Assembly: GCA_009778355.1 (NCBI GenBank)
Contig: WRJY01000337.1
Span: 1 to 51,303, forward strand
Direction: 5' to 3'
Length of the DNA stretch: 51,303 bases
Source: Desulfovibrionaceae bacterium
Lineage (GTDB): Bacteria > Pseudomonadota > Gammaproteobacteria > Burkholderiales > Burkholderiaceae_C
Shown here: one piece after another, positions 1 to 10,751 of the stretch
Numbering within the stretch: position 1 is the first letter of the stretch
Layout: the number at the start of each line of letters is the position of its first letter
Position numbers and translations under genes: made by a program
The notes under the pieces: model-generated
Database searches by the model: none
What the model was told of the DNA's origin: nothing
Seen by the model: only the letters and a program-made list of their open reading frames with translations

Positions 1-132
1 CCCGCCAGCACCGCGCTCGGCGCGCCATGCGGCGTTGCTCGTCCTTGCGGGCAGTAGCCCGCTGCGTCCTCGCGCCTTGCCTGGCACGTCGATCACGGCA
101 CTGGCGGGCGCATCCAACTGCCGTTTTTAGGT
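1..132. mobile_element. Right part of a second copy of the same MITE-like element (truncated by the window edge)
   Basis: cccgccagcaccgcgctcggcgcgccatgcggcgttgctcgtccttgcgggcagtagcccgctgcgtcctc... matches 39087 onward; ends CAACTGCCGTTTTTAGG. Confidence 0.75.
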
Positions 133-163
133 TAAACGGGCTCCAGGCGACAATTGCGTCCCG

Positions 164-1015
164 ATGCAAGACACCACCTACATCCTGACTCTGTCGTGCC
201 CCGACCGGCGCGGCATCGTGCATGCCGTCTCCGGCTTTTTGCTGGAGCGCGGCGGCAACATCGAAGAAGCCGCGCAGTTCAACGACCACGACACGGGCCT
301 GTTTTTCATGCGCGTGCAGTTTTCCTGCGGAACGCTGGACGCCTGCGCCCTGCGCGCGCAGATCGGCGCGCTGGCCGAGGGTTTTGCCATGCGCTGGCAG
401 TTGCACCAGGCGGCGCAGCCGATGCGGGCCGTGATCTTCGTCAGCCGCGAAGGCCACTGCCTGAACGACCTGCTGTTCCGCTGCAAAAGCGGCCTGCTGC
501 CGCTGGACATCCGCGCCATCGTCAGCAACCACCGCGACTTCTACCAGTTGGCGGCTGGCTACAACGTGCCGTTTCACCACATTGCGGCGACCAGGGCCAA
601 CCGGGCGCACGCCGAAGAGCGGCAACTGGAGGTCATAGAGGCCGAGGGCGCTGAACTGGTGGTACTGGCGCGCTACATGCAAATCCTGTCGGACGCCATG
701 TGCCAGCGCCTGGCCGGTCGGGCCATCAACATCCACCACAGCTTTTTGCCCAGCTTCAAGGGCGCCAGGCCCTACCACCAGGCGCACGACCGCGGCGTGA
801 AGCTGATCGGCGCTACCGCGCACTACGTCACCGCCGACCTGGACGAAGGCCCGATCATCGAGCAGGACGTGGCGCGCGTGGATCACAGCGCCACCGTGGA
901 AGACCTGAGCGCCGTTGGCCGCGACACCGAAAGCCAGGTGCTGGCGCGCGCCGTCAAGTGGCACAGCGAGCGCCGCGTGCTGCTGAACGGGCACCGGACG
1001 GTGGTGTTCAAGTAG
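164..1015 (+). CDS. purU: formyltetrahydrofolate deformylase
   Basis: ACT-like N-terminus (YILTLSCPDRRGIVHAVSGFL) followed by a formyltransferase-type core (INIHHSFLPSFKGARPYHQAHDRGVKLIGATAHYVTADLDEGPIIEQDV). Confidence 0.95.
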   Translation: MQDTTYILTLSCPDRRGIVHAVSGFLLERGGNIEEAAQFNDHDTGLFFMRVQFSCGTLDACALRAQIGALAEGFAMRWQLHQAAQPMRAVIFVSREGHCLNDLLFRCKSGLLPLDIRAIVSNHRDFYQLAAGYNVPFHHIAATRANRAHAEERQLEVIEAEGAELVVLARYMQILSDAMCQRLAGRAINIHHSFLPSFKGARPYHQAHDRGVKLIGATAHYVTADLDEGPIIEQDVARVDHSATVEDLSAVGRDTESQVLARAVKWHSERRVLLNGHRTVVFK

Positions 1016-1709
1016 CCTTGGGCGCCCGCGCGCCGAAGAGGGCGCTGCCAATGCGCACCAGGGTGCTGCCGGCGGCCACAGCGGCCTCCAGGTCGGCGCT
1101 CATGCCCATCGACAGGGTGTCCAGCCCCAGGCCGGCGGCGTTCAACTGCGCGAACAGTACCTTGGCGCGGGCGTGGACGGCGCGAGCGGCCTCGAAATCG
1201 GCTGCCGGTTCGGGTATCGTCATCAGACCGCGCAGGCGCAGCCGTGGCAGCGCGGCAACGGCGCGGGCCAGCGCCAGCGCCTGGTCTGGCGCCACGCCCG
1301 ACTTGGCCGGCCCGCCGTCGATGTTGACCTGGATGCACACGTTCAGCGGCGCCAGCTCCGGCGGGCGCTGGGCCGACAGGCGCTCGGCGGTCTTCAGCCG
1401 ATCCAGCGTGTGCGCCCAGTCGAACCGCTCGGCCACCAGGCGCGTTTTGTTGCTCTGGATGGGGCCGATGCAGTGCCAGCACAGATCGGCCCGCAGATCG
1501 GCCAGGGCGGCGATTTTTTCCACCCCCTCCTGAATGTAGTTCTCGCCGAAGGCGCGCTGCCCGGCCTCGAACGCGGCGCGCACGGCGCCGGGGCCGAAGG
1601 TCTTGGATACCGCCAGCAACGCCACGTCCGCCGCATCGCGTCCGGCGGCGCGGCAGGCGGTGACAATACGGGCATGCACGTCTTGGAAATTACGGGCAAT
1701 CGTCGTCAT
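1008..1709 (-). CDS. YggS/PLPBP family pyridoxal phosphate-binding protein
   Basis: LLAVSKTFGPGAVRAAFEAGQRAFGENYIQEGVEK...WHCIGPIQSNKTRLVAERFDWAHTLDR...LSMGMSADLEAAVAAGSTLVRIGSALFG. Confidence 0.93.
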   Translation of the reverse strand: MTTIARNFQDVHARIVTACRAAGRDAADVALLAVSKTFGPGAVRAAFEAGQRAFGENYIQEGVEKIAALADLRADLCWHCIGPIQSNKTRLVAERFDWAHTLDRLKTAERLSAQRPPELAPLNVCIQVNIDGGPAKSGVAPDQALALARAVAALPRLRLRGLMTIPEPAADFEAARAVHARAKVLFAQLNAAGLGLDTLSMGMSADLEAAVAAGSTLVRIGSALFGARAPKAT

Positions 1710-1754
1710 AATGGCTGCAGCGTATCAAATACAAGGATCAGGGCAGGATTCACC

Positions 1755-2798
1755 GTGGACATCACCCAACTACTGGCATTCACCGTAAAAAACAAAGCAT
1801 CCGATCTGCACCTGTCGGCGGGTCTGCCGCCCATGATCCGCGTGCACGGCGACGTGCGCCGTATCAACGTCGAGCCGCTGGAGCACAAGCAGGTCTTCGC
1901 CATGCTCTACGACATCATGAACGATGCCCAGCGCAAGACCTACGAGGAAAACCTGGAGGTGGATTTTTCGTTCGAGATCGAGGGCCTGGCGCGCTTTCGG
2001 GTCAACGCCTTCAACCAGCAGCGCGGCGCCGCCGGCGCGCTGCGCACCATCCCCAGCAAGATCCTGACGCTGGAGCAGCTCAACTGCCCCAAGATCTTCG
2101 GCGACCTGGCGCTCAAGCCGCGCGGGCTGGTGCTGGTCACCGGCCCCACCGGCTCGGGCAAGTCCACCACGCTGGCGGCCATGATGAACCACCTGAACGA
2201 GTCCAACTACAGCCACGTGCTGTCGGTCGAAGACCCGATCGAATTCGTGCACGAATCCAAGAAGTGCCTCATCAACCAGCGCGAAGTCGGCGCCATGACC
2301 CACAGCTTCGCCAACGCGCTGCGCTCGGCCCTGCGCGAGGACCCCGACGCCATCCTGGTCGGCGAGATGCGCGATCTGGAAACCATCCGCCTGGCCATGA
2401 CCGCAGCCGAAACCGGGCACCTGGTGTTCGCCACGCTGCACACCTCCAGCGCCGCCAAGACCATCGACCGCATCATCGACGTGTTTCCGGCGGAAGAAAA
2501 GGAAATGGTGCGCGCCATGCTGTCCGAATCGCTGCAGGCCGTCATTTCGCAGTCGCTGCTCAAGACCAAGGACGGCCAGGGCCGCGTGGCGGCGTTTGAA
2601 ATCATGCTCGGCACGCCCGCCATCCGCAACCTGATCCGCGAAGCCAAGGTGGCCCAGATGTACTCGTCCATCCAGACCGGCAACGCCCTGGGAATGCAAA
2701 CGCTCGATCAGCACCTGGCCGAGCTGGTGCGCCGCAACGTCATCAGCGCCGCCGTGGCGCGCGCCAGCGCCAAGATTCCCGAAAACTTTCCGGGTTAA
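1755..2798 (+). CDS. pilT: type IV pilus twitching motility ATPase PilT
   Basis: Walker A GPTGSGKSTT, ASDLHLSAG, HLVFATLHTSSAAKTIDRIIDVFP; GTG start at 1755 chosen because the upstream part of the 1173 ORF is antisense to yggS. Confidence 0.95.
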   Translation: MDITQLLAFTVKNKASDLHLSAGLPPMIRVHGDVRRINVEPLEHKQVFAMLYDIMNDAQRKTYEENLEVDFSFEIEGLARFRVNAFNQQRGAAGALRTIPSKILTLEQLNCPKIFGDLALKPRGLVLVTGPTGSGKSTTLAAMMNHLNESNYSHVLSVEDPIEFVHESKKCLINQREVGAMTHSFANALRSALREDPDAILVGEMRDLETIRLAMTAAETGHLVFATLHTSSAAKTIDRIIDVFPAEEKEMVRAMLSESLQAVISQSLLKTKDGQGRVAAFEIMLGTPAIRNLIREAKVAQMYSSIQTGNALGMQTLDQHLAELVRRNVISAAVARASAKIPENFPG

Positions 2799-2827
2799 GC
2801 GCGGTTCGTCAAACCCGAGGAATCCGC

Positions 2828-3964
2828 ATGGAACGCGACCAGGCCAGCAAGTTCATCCACGATCTGCTCCAACTGTTGATTGCCCGCCGGGGCAGCGACC
2901 TGTTCATCACCGCCGACTTCCCGCCCGCCATCAAGGTGGACGGGCTCATCACCAAGGTATCGTCACAAAACCTCACGCCCGCTCATACGCTGACGCTGGT
3001 GCGCGCGGTCATGAGCGACAAGCAGGCGGCGGAGTTCGAGCGCACCAAGGAATGCAACTTCGCCATCGCCCCCACCGGCATCGGGCGCTTCCGCTGCAAC
3101 GCCTTCGTGCAGTTGGGCCAGATCGGCATGGTGCTGCGCGTCATCCCGCAAGAGCTGCCCACCATCGACAGCCTTGGCCTGCCCCAGATATTGAAAGACG
3201 TGGTCATGTCCAAGCGCGGCCTGACCATCATGGTCGGCGGCACCGGCACCGGCAAATCCACCTCCCTGGCCGCCATGGTGGACTGGCGCAACATCCACAG
3301 CCAAGGCCACATCGTCACCGTGGAAGACCCGGTCGAATTCGTCCACCCGCACAAGAACTGCATCATCACCCAGCGCGAGGTCGGCCTGGACACCGACAAC
3401 TGGGAAGCGGCCCTGAAAAACTCCCTGCGCCAGGCGCCCGACGTCATCCTGATGGGTGAAATCCGCGACCGCGAAACCATGGAACACGCCGTCGCCTTCG
3501 CCGAAACCGGCCACCTGTGCCTGGCCACGCTGCACGCCAACAGCGCCAACCAGGCGCTCGACCGCATCATCAACTTCTTCCCCGACGAGCGGCGCGCCCA
3601 ATTGCTGATGGACTTGTCGCTGAACCTGCGCGCCATCATCTCGCAACGCCTGCTGCCGCGCGAAAACGCCAAGGGCCGCACGGCGGTGTTCGAGATCCTG
3701 CTCAACTCGCCCCTGATCGCCGACATGATCTTCAAAGGCGAAGTCGGCGAGATGAAAGACCTCATGAAGCGCAGCCGCGAACTCGGTATGCAAACGTTCG
3801 ACCAGGCCCTGTTCGACGCCTTCGAGGCCGGCCTCATCAGCTACGAAGACGCCCTGCGCAACGCCGACTCCATGAACGACCTGCGCTTGCAGATCAAGCT
3901 CACCAGCAAACGCGCCAAGTCCCCCGACCTCGCCGCCGGCACCGAGCACCTGCAGATCGTCTGA
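2828..3964 (+). CDS. pilU: PilT/PilU-type type IV pilus ATPase
   Basis: Second PilT-like ATPase directly after pilT: GGTGTGKSTSLAAMVDWRN, VEDPVEFVHPHKNCIITQREVG. Confidence 0.93.
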   Translation: MERDQASKFIHDLLQLLIARRGSDLFITADFPPAIKVDGLITKVSSQNLTPAHTLTLVRAVMSDKQAAEFERTKECNFAIAPTGIGRFRCNAFVQLGQIGMVLRVIPQELPTIDSLGLPQILKDVVMSKRGLTIMVGGTGTGKSTSLAAMVDWRNIHSQGHIVTVEDPVEFVHPHKNCIITQREVGLDTDNWEAALKNSLRQAPDVILMGEIRDRETMEHAVAFAETGHLCLATLHANSANQALDRIINFFPDERRAQLLMDLSLNLRAIISQRLLPRENAKGRTAVFEILLNSPLIADMIFKGEVGEMKDLMKRSRELGMQTFDQALFDAFEAGLISYEDALRNADSMNDLRLQIKLTSKRAKSPDLAAGTEHLQIV

Positions 3965-4062
3965 AACGGCGGCCTTGGCAAGTCATTTTCAAAAAACAAA
4001 ACCCGTTCGGTCTTGCGCCGCGCGGCCTGCCGAGCGCGCCGGAAAGCACGAAAATCACCCCC

Positions 4063-4980
4063 ATGCATACGCCGATCAACCCCCGCAGCTACGAACCCGC
4101 CCCGCCGCGCCGCGCCGCCTTTCTGGGGCTGGGCGTCATGGGCTACCCAATGGCCGGGCACCTGGCCTTGGCGGGCCACGAAGTCACGGTCTATAACCGC
4201 AGCGTCGGCAAGTCCGCCGCCTTCGTCGATCAACTGACCGGCGCCGGCAAGGTCAGCCGCGCCGAAACGCCGGCGCTGGCCGCCGCAGGGGCCGACTTCG
4301 TGTTTTGCTGCGTGGGCAACGACGACGACCTGCGCTCGGTCACGCTGGGCGAGCGCGGCGCCTTTGCCGGCATGAAGCCCGGCGCGGTGTTCGTCGATCA
4401 CACCACTGCCTCGGCCAACGTGGCGCGCGAACTGGATGCGGCAGCGCGCCAGCGCGGCCTGCATTTCATCGACGCGCCGGTCTCCGGCGGCCAGGCCGGA
4501 GCGCAAAACGGCCAGTTGACCGTCATGTGCGGCGGCGAGCCGGCGGCATTCGAGCGCGCCCGCCCGGTGGCGCTGGCGTTCTCGCGCGCCTTCACGTTGA
4601 TGGGGCCCAGCGGCGCCGGGCAACTGACCAAGATGGTCAACCAGATCTGCATCGCCGGCTTGGTGCAGGGCCTGGCCGAAGCCATCGCCTTCGGCCAGCG
4701 CGCCGGGCTGGACTTGCCGGAGGTGCTCGACGTCATCGGCAAGGGCGCGGCGCAAAGCTGGCAAATGGACAACCGCGGCCAATCGATGGCCGAAGGCCGC
4801 TTCGACTTCGGCTTTGCCGTTGACTGGATGCGCAAGGACTTGGCCCTGGTGCTCGAAGAAGCCAAACGCAACGGCGCCCTGCTGCCCGTGACCGCGCTGG
4901 TGGACCAGTTCTACGCCGACGTACAGCGCCACGACGGCGGTCGCTGGGACACATCGAGCCTGATCAGCCGGCTGAAATAA
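4063..4980 (+). CDS. NAD(P)-dependent oxidoreductase (3-hydroxyisobutyrate dehydrogenase family)
   Basis: FLGLGVMGYPMAGHLALAGHEVTVYNRS, DAPVSGGQAGAQNGQLTVMCGG, KMVNQICIAG. Confidence 0.9.
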   Translation: MHTPINPRSYEPAPPRRAAFLGLGVMGYPMAGHLALAGHEVTVYNRSVGKSAAFVDQLTGAGKVSRAETPALAAAGADFVFCCVGNDDDLRSVTLGERGAFAGMKPGAVFVDHTTASANVARELDAAARQRGLHFIDAPVSGGQAGAQNGQLTVMCGGEPAAFERARPVALAFSRAFTLMGPSGAGQLTKMVNQICIAGLVQGLAEAIAFGQRAGLDLPEVLDVIGKGAAQSWQMDNRGQSMAEGRFDFGFAVDWMRKDLALVLEEAKRNGALLPVTALVDQFYADVQRHDGGRWDTSSLISRLK

Positions 4981-4986
4981 CCCCCC

Positions 4987-5330
4987 ATCATCCTGCCGCC
5001 AGCAGCGCCCGGGATCAAAAGAACCCAAAGGCCGCGGAGCAGGCCGCGCCGGGCCACAGGCCCGGCCCTTCGCCAGCCACAAAAGGGCCACCGGACCTTT
5101 TGTGCGCGGGCTCAGCCCCCGGACGGGGAGAGACGCAACATTGCACAACCAGTGCTTGATGCATACGCCGTCTTCCTGCCGCCAGCAACACCCGGAACAG
5201 AAAGAACCAAAAGGCCGCGGAGCAGGCCGCGCCAAAGCGCCCGTGGCCGGGGTACCCCCGGCCAGTGGGCGCGCCCCCGGACGGGGGGAGGCGCAACATT
5301 GCGCAGCAAGTGGAGCCTGGGGGCGAGCGT
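4987..5330. repeat. Two degenerate direct-repeat units of about 180 bp, each ending in a GC-rich palindrome and GCGCAACATTGCGC-like core
   Basis: Units start 'cctgccgccagcagcgcccgg..aaccaaaggccgcggagcaggccgcgcc' (about 4994) and 'cctgccgccagcaacacccgg..aaccaaaaggccgcggagcaggccgcgcc' (about 5174); each ends 'gcccccggacgggg(g)gag(g/a)cgcaacattgc(g/a)ca'. Confidence 0.8.
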
Positions 5331-6094
5331 TATTTCACCGGCGGCAGCGTCTGCACTTCGATGGGTTGCGGCGGCGGTTGCTGCACGAACGTGGGCTGGT
5401 TCACCGGCTGGGTGACGGCGCCGCTGCTGGCGGCGGGGTCGCTGACCGGCGCGGGCGTTGCGGGAGCGCTGGCGCCAGCCGGATCGTCGGGGTGCAGCGC
5501 CTCTTGCTCGCTGATGATGTCGATCACGCGCACCACGCGCTCGACGCCGCTGACGGTGCGCGCCACTTCGGTGGCCAGATCGGTTTCGCGCTGCGTCAGG
5601 CGGCCCAACAAATAGACCGTGCCGCGGTCGGTGACCACCTTGATGCTGTTGCCGGGCACGCCGTTGGCCCGCAGCAGGCCAGTCTTGACCTTGCTGGTGA
5701 GGTAGGTGTCTTTGGAACGCTGGCCAATGGGCGAGTCGGGCATCACCGCCAGTTCGTTGACCACGCCGGCCACGTTGGGCACGCCGGCGACGGCGGTCTG
5801 CGCGCTCTGGCGGGCTTCCTCGGTCGGCGCCTCGCCGGACAGCAGCACCTTGCGGTTGTAGCTGACGATGGAGATGTGGCCCTCGTTGTGCAGCGCCTCG
5901 GACACGCTGGAGCTGGCGCGCAATTCGATGATTTGGTCGTCCCATTGCGTCTGCGCGCTGCGCCGGTCGATCACCGCCACGCCGCTCGCGGTGGCCGCGC
6001 CGCCGACGACGAACACGCCGCAGCCGCCCAAGGCCCCGCAGCCCACGGCCAGTACGACGCCGAGGGCGGCCAGTCGATTGCGTTTCAGGTTCAT
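5330..6094 (-). CDS. BON domain-containing lipoprotein (YraP/DolP/OsmY-like)
   Basis: Lipoprotein signal (VLAVGCGALGGC), two BON-like segments (TYLTSKVKTGLLRANGVPGNSIKVVTDRGTVYLLGRLTQRE). Confidence 0.88.
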   Translation of the reverse strand: MNLKRNRLAALGVVLAVGCGALGGCGVFVVGGAATASGVAVIDRRSAQTQWDDQIIELRASSSVSEALHNEGHISIVSYNRKVLLSGEAPTEEARQSAQTAVAGVPNVAGVVNELAVMPDSPIGQRSKDTYLTSKVKTGLLRANGVPGNSIKVVTDRGTVYLLGRLTQRETDLATEVARTVSGVERVVRVIDIISEQEALHPDDPAGASAPATPAPVSDPAASSGAVTQPVNQPTFVQQPPPQPIEVQTLPPVK

Positions 6095-6690
6095 GGGGAA
6101 GTTTCCTCGTCGCCAAGCAGTTGCAGATCGAGGCTGTCGCACAGGCAGTGCAGCACCATCTGGTGCGCCTCGTGAATGCGCGGCGTGCTGGCGTGCGGCA
6201 CGCACACATGGACATCGGTCTCGCGCAGCAGGCTGCCCAGTTCGCCGCCGCCGCGGCCCGTCAGGGCCAGCACGCTCATCTCGCGCTCGTGTGCGGCCTG
6301 CGCGGCGCGCACCAGGTTCACGGCATTGCCGTTGGATGACAGGATCAGCAGCGCATCGCCCGCGCTGCCGAGCGCGCGCACCTGGGCCGCGAAGGCGTCG
6401 GCGTATTCGCCCCGGCGCGCCACGGCGGTCAGGGTGGCGGCGTCGGTGCCCAGCGCCAGCGCGGGCAGTTCGGGACGCGCCCGCTCCAGCCCGCCGACCA
6501 TCAGCGCCGCCATGTACTGCGCCAGCGCACCCGACGCGCCATTGCCGCAGATCAGCACCTTGCCGCCGCCGGTCACGCAGGCCAGCAGCGCCTGCGCGGC
6601 ATCGGCCAATGGCCGCGCCAAGCTCTGCGCCCACTGGTACTTCAAGTCGGCGCTGTCGATGAACTGTTGTTGAATGCGTTGCTCAAGCAT
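6091..6690 (-). CDS. SIS domain phosphoheptose isomerase / DiaA-like protein
   Basis: KVLICGNGASGALAQYMAALMVGGLERARPELPALAL...LILSSNGNAVNLVRA; upstream of the BON protein in the yraN-diaA-BON order. Confidence 0.88.
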   Translation of the reverse strand: MLEQRIQQQFIDSADLKYQWAQSLARPLADAAQALLACVTGGGKVLICGNGASGALAQYMAALMVGGLERARPELPALALGTDAATLTAVARRGEYADAFAAQVRALGSAGDALLILSSNGNAVNLVRAAQAAHEREMSVLALTGRGGGELGSLLRETDVHVCVPHASTPRIHEAHQMVLHCLCDSLDLQLLGDEETSP

Positions 6691-6882
6691 TGCCCCGGAT
6701 CATACCCGCACGCGCCATCTTCTGGTGCAAATTTAGGAGCAACGTTATCAATTGATGCAAGCCGCAAACCGGCATGTCAACACGCTTTCTCCTCCTGGGG
6801 AATTCCAGTTCTTCCCCGCGCCTTTTGCGGCAACCTCCTTGAGAAAGACGAAACTTCGCGCGGCGAGCAGCGCCTGGATACA

Positions 6883-7263
6883 TCAAGCGTCGAACGCGCC
6901 TTTGATCCACGTGATGCCGTCGCCGTCGATAGCCACCACGTCGAAGCGGCAAGGCGGCAGGCTTCGGCGGCGCAGCAGATAGTGGCGCGCCGCCAGCACG
7001 ATGCGGCGCTGCTTGACGGCGCCCACACTGGCCGCCGCGCCGCCGCGCGAATCGCCGGCGCGGGCGCGCACCTCGACGAACACCAGCGTGCCGCCGGCCT
7101 CGCGCAAAATCAGGTCGATCTCACCGCCGCCGCGCCCCGGCGTCCGATAATTGCGCTCGATCAGCCGCAGCCCCTGCGCCAGCAGGTACGCCAGCGCCGC
7201 GTCCTCGGCCGCGTTGCCGCGCACGCGCGTGGTGGCGCTGCCGGGCCGTTTCAAGGAAAACAT
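6883..7263 (-). CDS. YraN family (UPF0102) endonuclease-like protein
   Basis: GNAAEDAALAYLLAQGLRLIERNYRTPGRGGGEIDLILREAGGTLVFVEVRAR; divergent from rsmI. Confidence 0.92.
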   Translation of the reverse strand: MFSLKRPGSATTRVRGNAAEDAALAYLLAQGLRLIERNYRTPGRGGGEIDLILREAGGTLVFVEVRARAGDSRGGAAASVGAVKQRRIVLAARHYLLRRRSLPPCRFDVVAIDGDGITWIKGAFDA

Positions 7264-7284
7264 TTCAAGGAAAGCCTGTTGAAC

Positions 7285-8223
7285 ATGTCGGTCGCGCTGT
7301 CCGGTGATGAATCGCCGTTTGGCAAGTCCTCGTTCGCCCTGGCTTTGCAGGCCGCGCGGCAGGCCGCCGGGCCTCAGCATTATCCGGCGGGCAGCCTGTA
7401 CGTCGTCGCCACGCCCATCGGCAACCTGGCCGACATCACGCTGCGCGCGCTGCATGTGTTGGCGCTGGCCGACGCGCTGGCCTGCGAAGACACGCGCCAC
7501 ACCATACACCTGCTGCGCGCCTACGGCATCGACGCCAAGCCGTTGCTGGCGCTGCACGAACACAACGAAGCCGCCGCCGCACAGGACGTGCTGGCGCGGC
7601 TGCGGCAGGGCCAGCGCGTGGCCTATGTCAGCGACGCCGGCACGCCCGCCATCAGCGACCCCGGCGCACGGTTGGCGGCGGCCTGCGCCGCGGCGGGCCT
7701 GCGCGTGGTGCCCCTGCCCGGCGCCAGCAGCGTCACCGCCGCCCTCAGCGCGGCAGGCGCGGCGGGTGACGGCGGCTTTGTGTTCGCGGGTTTTCTGCCC
7801 GCCAGGGCGGGCGAGTTGCAGGCCGCCATCGGCGCGCTGGCGCGCGAGCCGCGCGCCGTGGTGCTGCTGGAAGCGCCGCACCGCATCGAGCGCCTGGCCG
7901 CCGCGCTGGCCGCGCTGGGCGCGCGCGCCGTCACCGTGGGGCGCGAGTTGACCAAGCAGTTCGAGCAAATTGCCACCCTGCCCTGCGCCGATCTGCCGGC
8001 CTGGCTGGCAGCCGATATGCAGCGCCAGCGCGGCGAATTCGCCCTGGTGCTGCACCCGTCGCCAGCCGCCGAGACAACCGGCGATGGCGACCGGGCGCTG
8101 AAATTGCTGCTGGCCGAATTACCGCTGAAAACCGCCGTCCGCCTGGCCTGCGAATTGACCGGCGCTCCCCGCAACAGCCTTTACCAGCGAGCGCTGGCGT
8201 TGCAGGGGGAAGCCGCCGCCTGA
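7285..8223 (+). CDS. rsmI: 16S rRNA (cytidine(1402)-2'-O)-methyltransferase
   Basis: GSLYVVATPIGNLADITLRALHVLALADALACEDTRHT, YVSDAGTPAISDPG. Confidence 0.95.
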   Translation: MSVALSGDESPFGKSSFALALQAARQAAGPQHYPAGSLYVVATPIGNLADITLRALHVLALADALACEDTRHTIHLLRAYGIDAKPLLALHEHNEAAAAQDVLARLRQGQRVAYVSDAGTPAISDPGARLAAACAAAGLRVVPLPGASSVTAALSAAGAAGDGGFVFAGFLPARAGELQAAIGALAREPRAVVLLEAPHRIERLAAALAALGARAVTVGRELTKQFEQIATLPCADLPAWLAADMQRQRGEFALVLHPSPAAETTGDGDRALKLLLAELPLKTAVRLACELTGAPRNSLYQRALALQGEAAA

Positions 8224-8295
8224 TTGCTCTTTTCGTCAAGCCCGCGCAAATGGGCATCCCTGCGCATGAGTCCGACTCCGATTTTTCCAAAGTTT

Positions 8296-9095
<800 letters not shown>

Positions 9096-9149
9096 GAAGG
9101 AGCATCCTTTTGTACGTTTTCAAATTGTACATCCTGGTACATCCCCATC

Positions 9150-9314
9150 AACTCCACCGCAAAACAGGCGATCGGTCGAAGACAGTGTGGCAACGGGGAT
9201 GCCTGGCTTGCCGCCGCCGTGACTCGGCAAGACGAACACCTCGTGAGCTTCGACCGGAATTTCCGGCGGCTTCTGCCGCGCAAGTGTTTCACGCTGCTCA
9301 AAGCGGCTTGGTTC
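9150..9314 (+). pseudogene. PIN-domain (VapC-like) toxin C-terminal remnant
   Basis: Frame of ORF 8652-9569 reads GNGDAWLAAAVTRQDEHLVSFDRNFRRLLPRKCFTLL, the C-terminal PIN motif; no N-terminal PIN half upstream. Confidence 0.6.
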
Positions 9315-9388
9315 CTGCATTGCCTCAGAGCCTGTTTACGGTCTCAGCGGGCGCTGGCGCTGCAGGGGGGCTGTTGGCTTGACTTGAC

Positions 9389-10420
9389 TTGTCTTTTCGA
9401 CAGGCAGTCTCTCAACGCCCCTTGCCCGCGGACGCGGCCAGGTACCAGGGGCCGTGGCCGCTGCACACGAGTTCGACGCTCAACCTCGGCTGCATGTCGG
9501 CCTGGGTGTATGGCGCAGGCGTGGTGCTGGAGGAGGACACGCTCGACAACGGCGGTCGGTTGCGTCTGATCGCCTCCGAGGTCAGTACCGTGTACCACGG
9601 CGTGCCGGCGCCGCTGCATTTCATGATCGACGAATTCGAGCGCGGCGGCTACGACGTGACCTGTGTGCGCCGCCTCGCCTACGGAGGCGCGGCCATGCCC
9701 GTCGAGATCATCAAACGCTATGCGCGGCTATGGCCGCACGCTGACCAAATCCAAGTCTGGGGCATGACCGAGACTGGCCCAGCCGGTACCGCGCTGCCGC
9801 CGTGGATGCTGCCGCGCCAAGCTGGCGCCATCGGATTGCCCCAGCCGGGTTGCGCGATCCGCATCCTGGCCGATGGCGCAGGTTCGTGTTTGCGCGATGC
9901 GCCACTCGGCGAAGTGGGCGAAATCGCCTTCGCTGGATCCAGCGCCTCGCCCGGCTACTTTCGCAACGCGGTCGCGACGGCTGAAACCTTCGTGGACGGT
10001 TGGGTGCTGACAGGCGATTTAGGGTGGATCGGCGGCGAAGGCGTGCTGCATTTCGTGGATCGCAAGAAGGACATCATCAACCGAGGCGGACTCAAGATTT
10101 CATCGGCGGCAATCGAGGAGGTGCTCTACCGTTGTGCCGACATTGCAGAGGCGACCGTCATTGCCGTGCCGCACTCCAAGCTCGGGGAGGACATCGCGGC
10201 CTGTGTGGTGCCCCGGGCCGGAACCACACTGAACACGCCAACGCTGCGGGCCGCCTGCGTGGAATCATTGGCCGACAATCAGGTGCCACGTCACTGGTTC
10301 GTGCTGACAAAATTGCCTCGCAATGGCTTGGGCAAAGTGCTCAAGCGTGAACTCCGCGCGCAGGTGCTTGCATCTCCGCCCATTGCCACTGGCGTTGTTC
10401 CCAAGGTGGACGGCGTATAG
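9389..10420 (+). pseudogene. AMP-dependent acyl-CoA synthetase/ligase, N-terminally truncated
   Basis: Has VWGMTETGPAGT, GEIAFAGSSASPGYF, TGDLGWIGGEGVLHFVDRKKDIINRGGLKIS, LPRNGLGKVLKREL; lacks the TSGTTGxPKG P-loop and N-terminal half; starts at TTG. Confidence 0.75.
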
Positions 10421-10442
10421 GCGATTCAAGAGGTGTTCCATT

Positions 10443-10751
10443 TCAACGTGCCCGCTCGACCCTGACGCGGATGGCGTCAACCGGGTGGCCGGCGGCTTGC
10501 AGGCGCTGGAGCAGGGTGGGGGTCAACTGGCGCAGTTTGGCGGCGGCGGCGTTGTGGGGCACCAGCAGGCACCAGCTTGTTTCGTCGATGGGGCCTGGGC
10601 GCACCAGTTCGCGCAGCGCCGGGGGCAGCGCGGGCTGCACGGCGCGCAGCCGCGCCGCCGATTCGGCGGCCAAGCGGCTCAGGCGCGCGAGGGCCGGGGC
10701 GCGTTCGACGGCGTCTTGCAGACTGATGGCGGCGGGTTTGAAGGAGTTCAC
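10443..10751 (-). CDS. DUF721/DciA-like protein
   Basis: ALRELVRPGPIDETSWCLLVPHNAAAAKLRQLTPTLLQRLQAAGHPVDAIRVRVERAR; divergent from secA; start (GTG at 10751) is a guess. Confidence 0.65.
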   Translation of the reverse strand: MNSFKPAAISLQDAVERAPALARLSRLAAESAARLRAVQPALPPALRELVRPGPIDETSWCLLVPHNAAAAKLRQLTPTLLQRLQAAGHPVDAIRVRVERAR

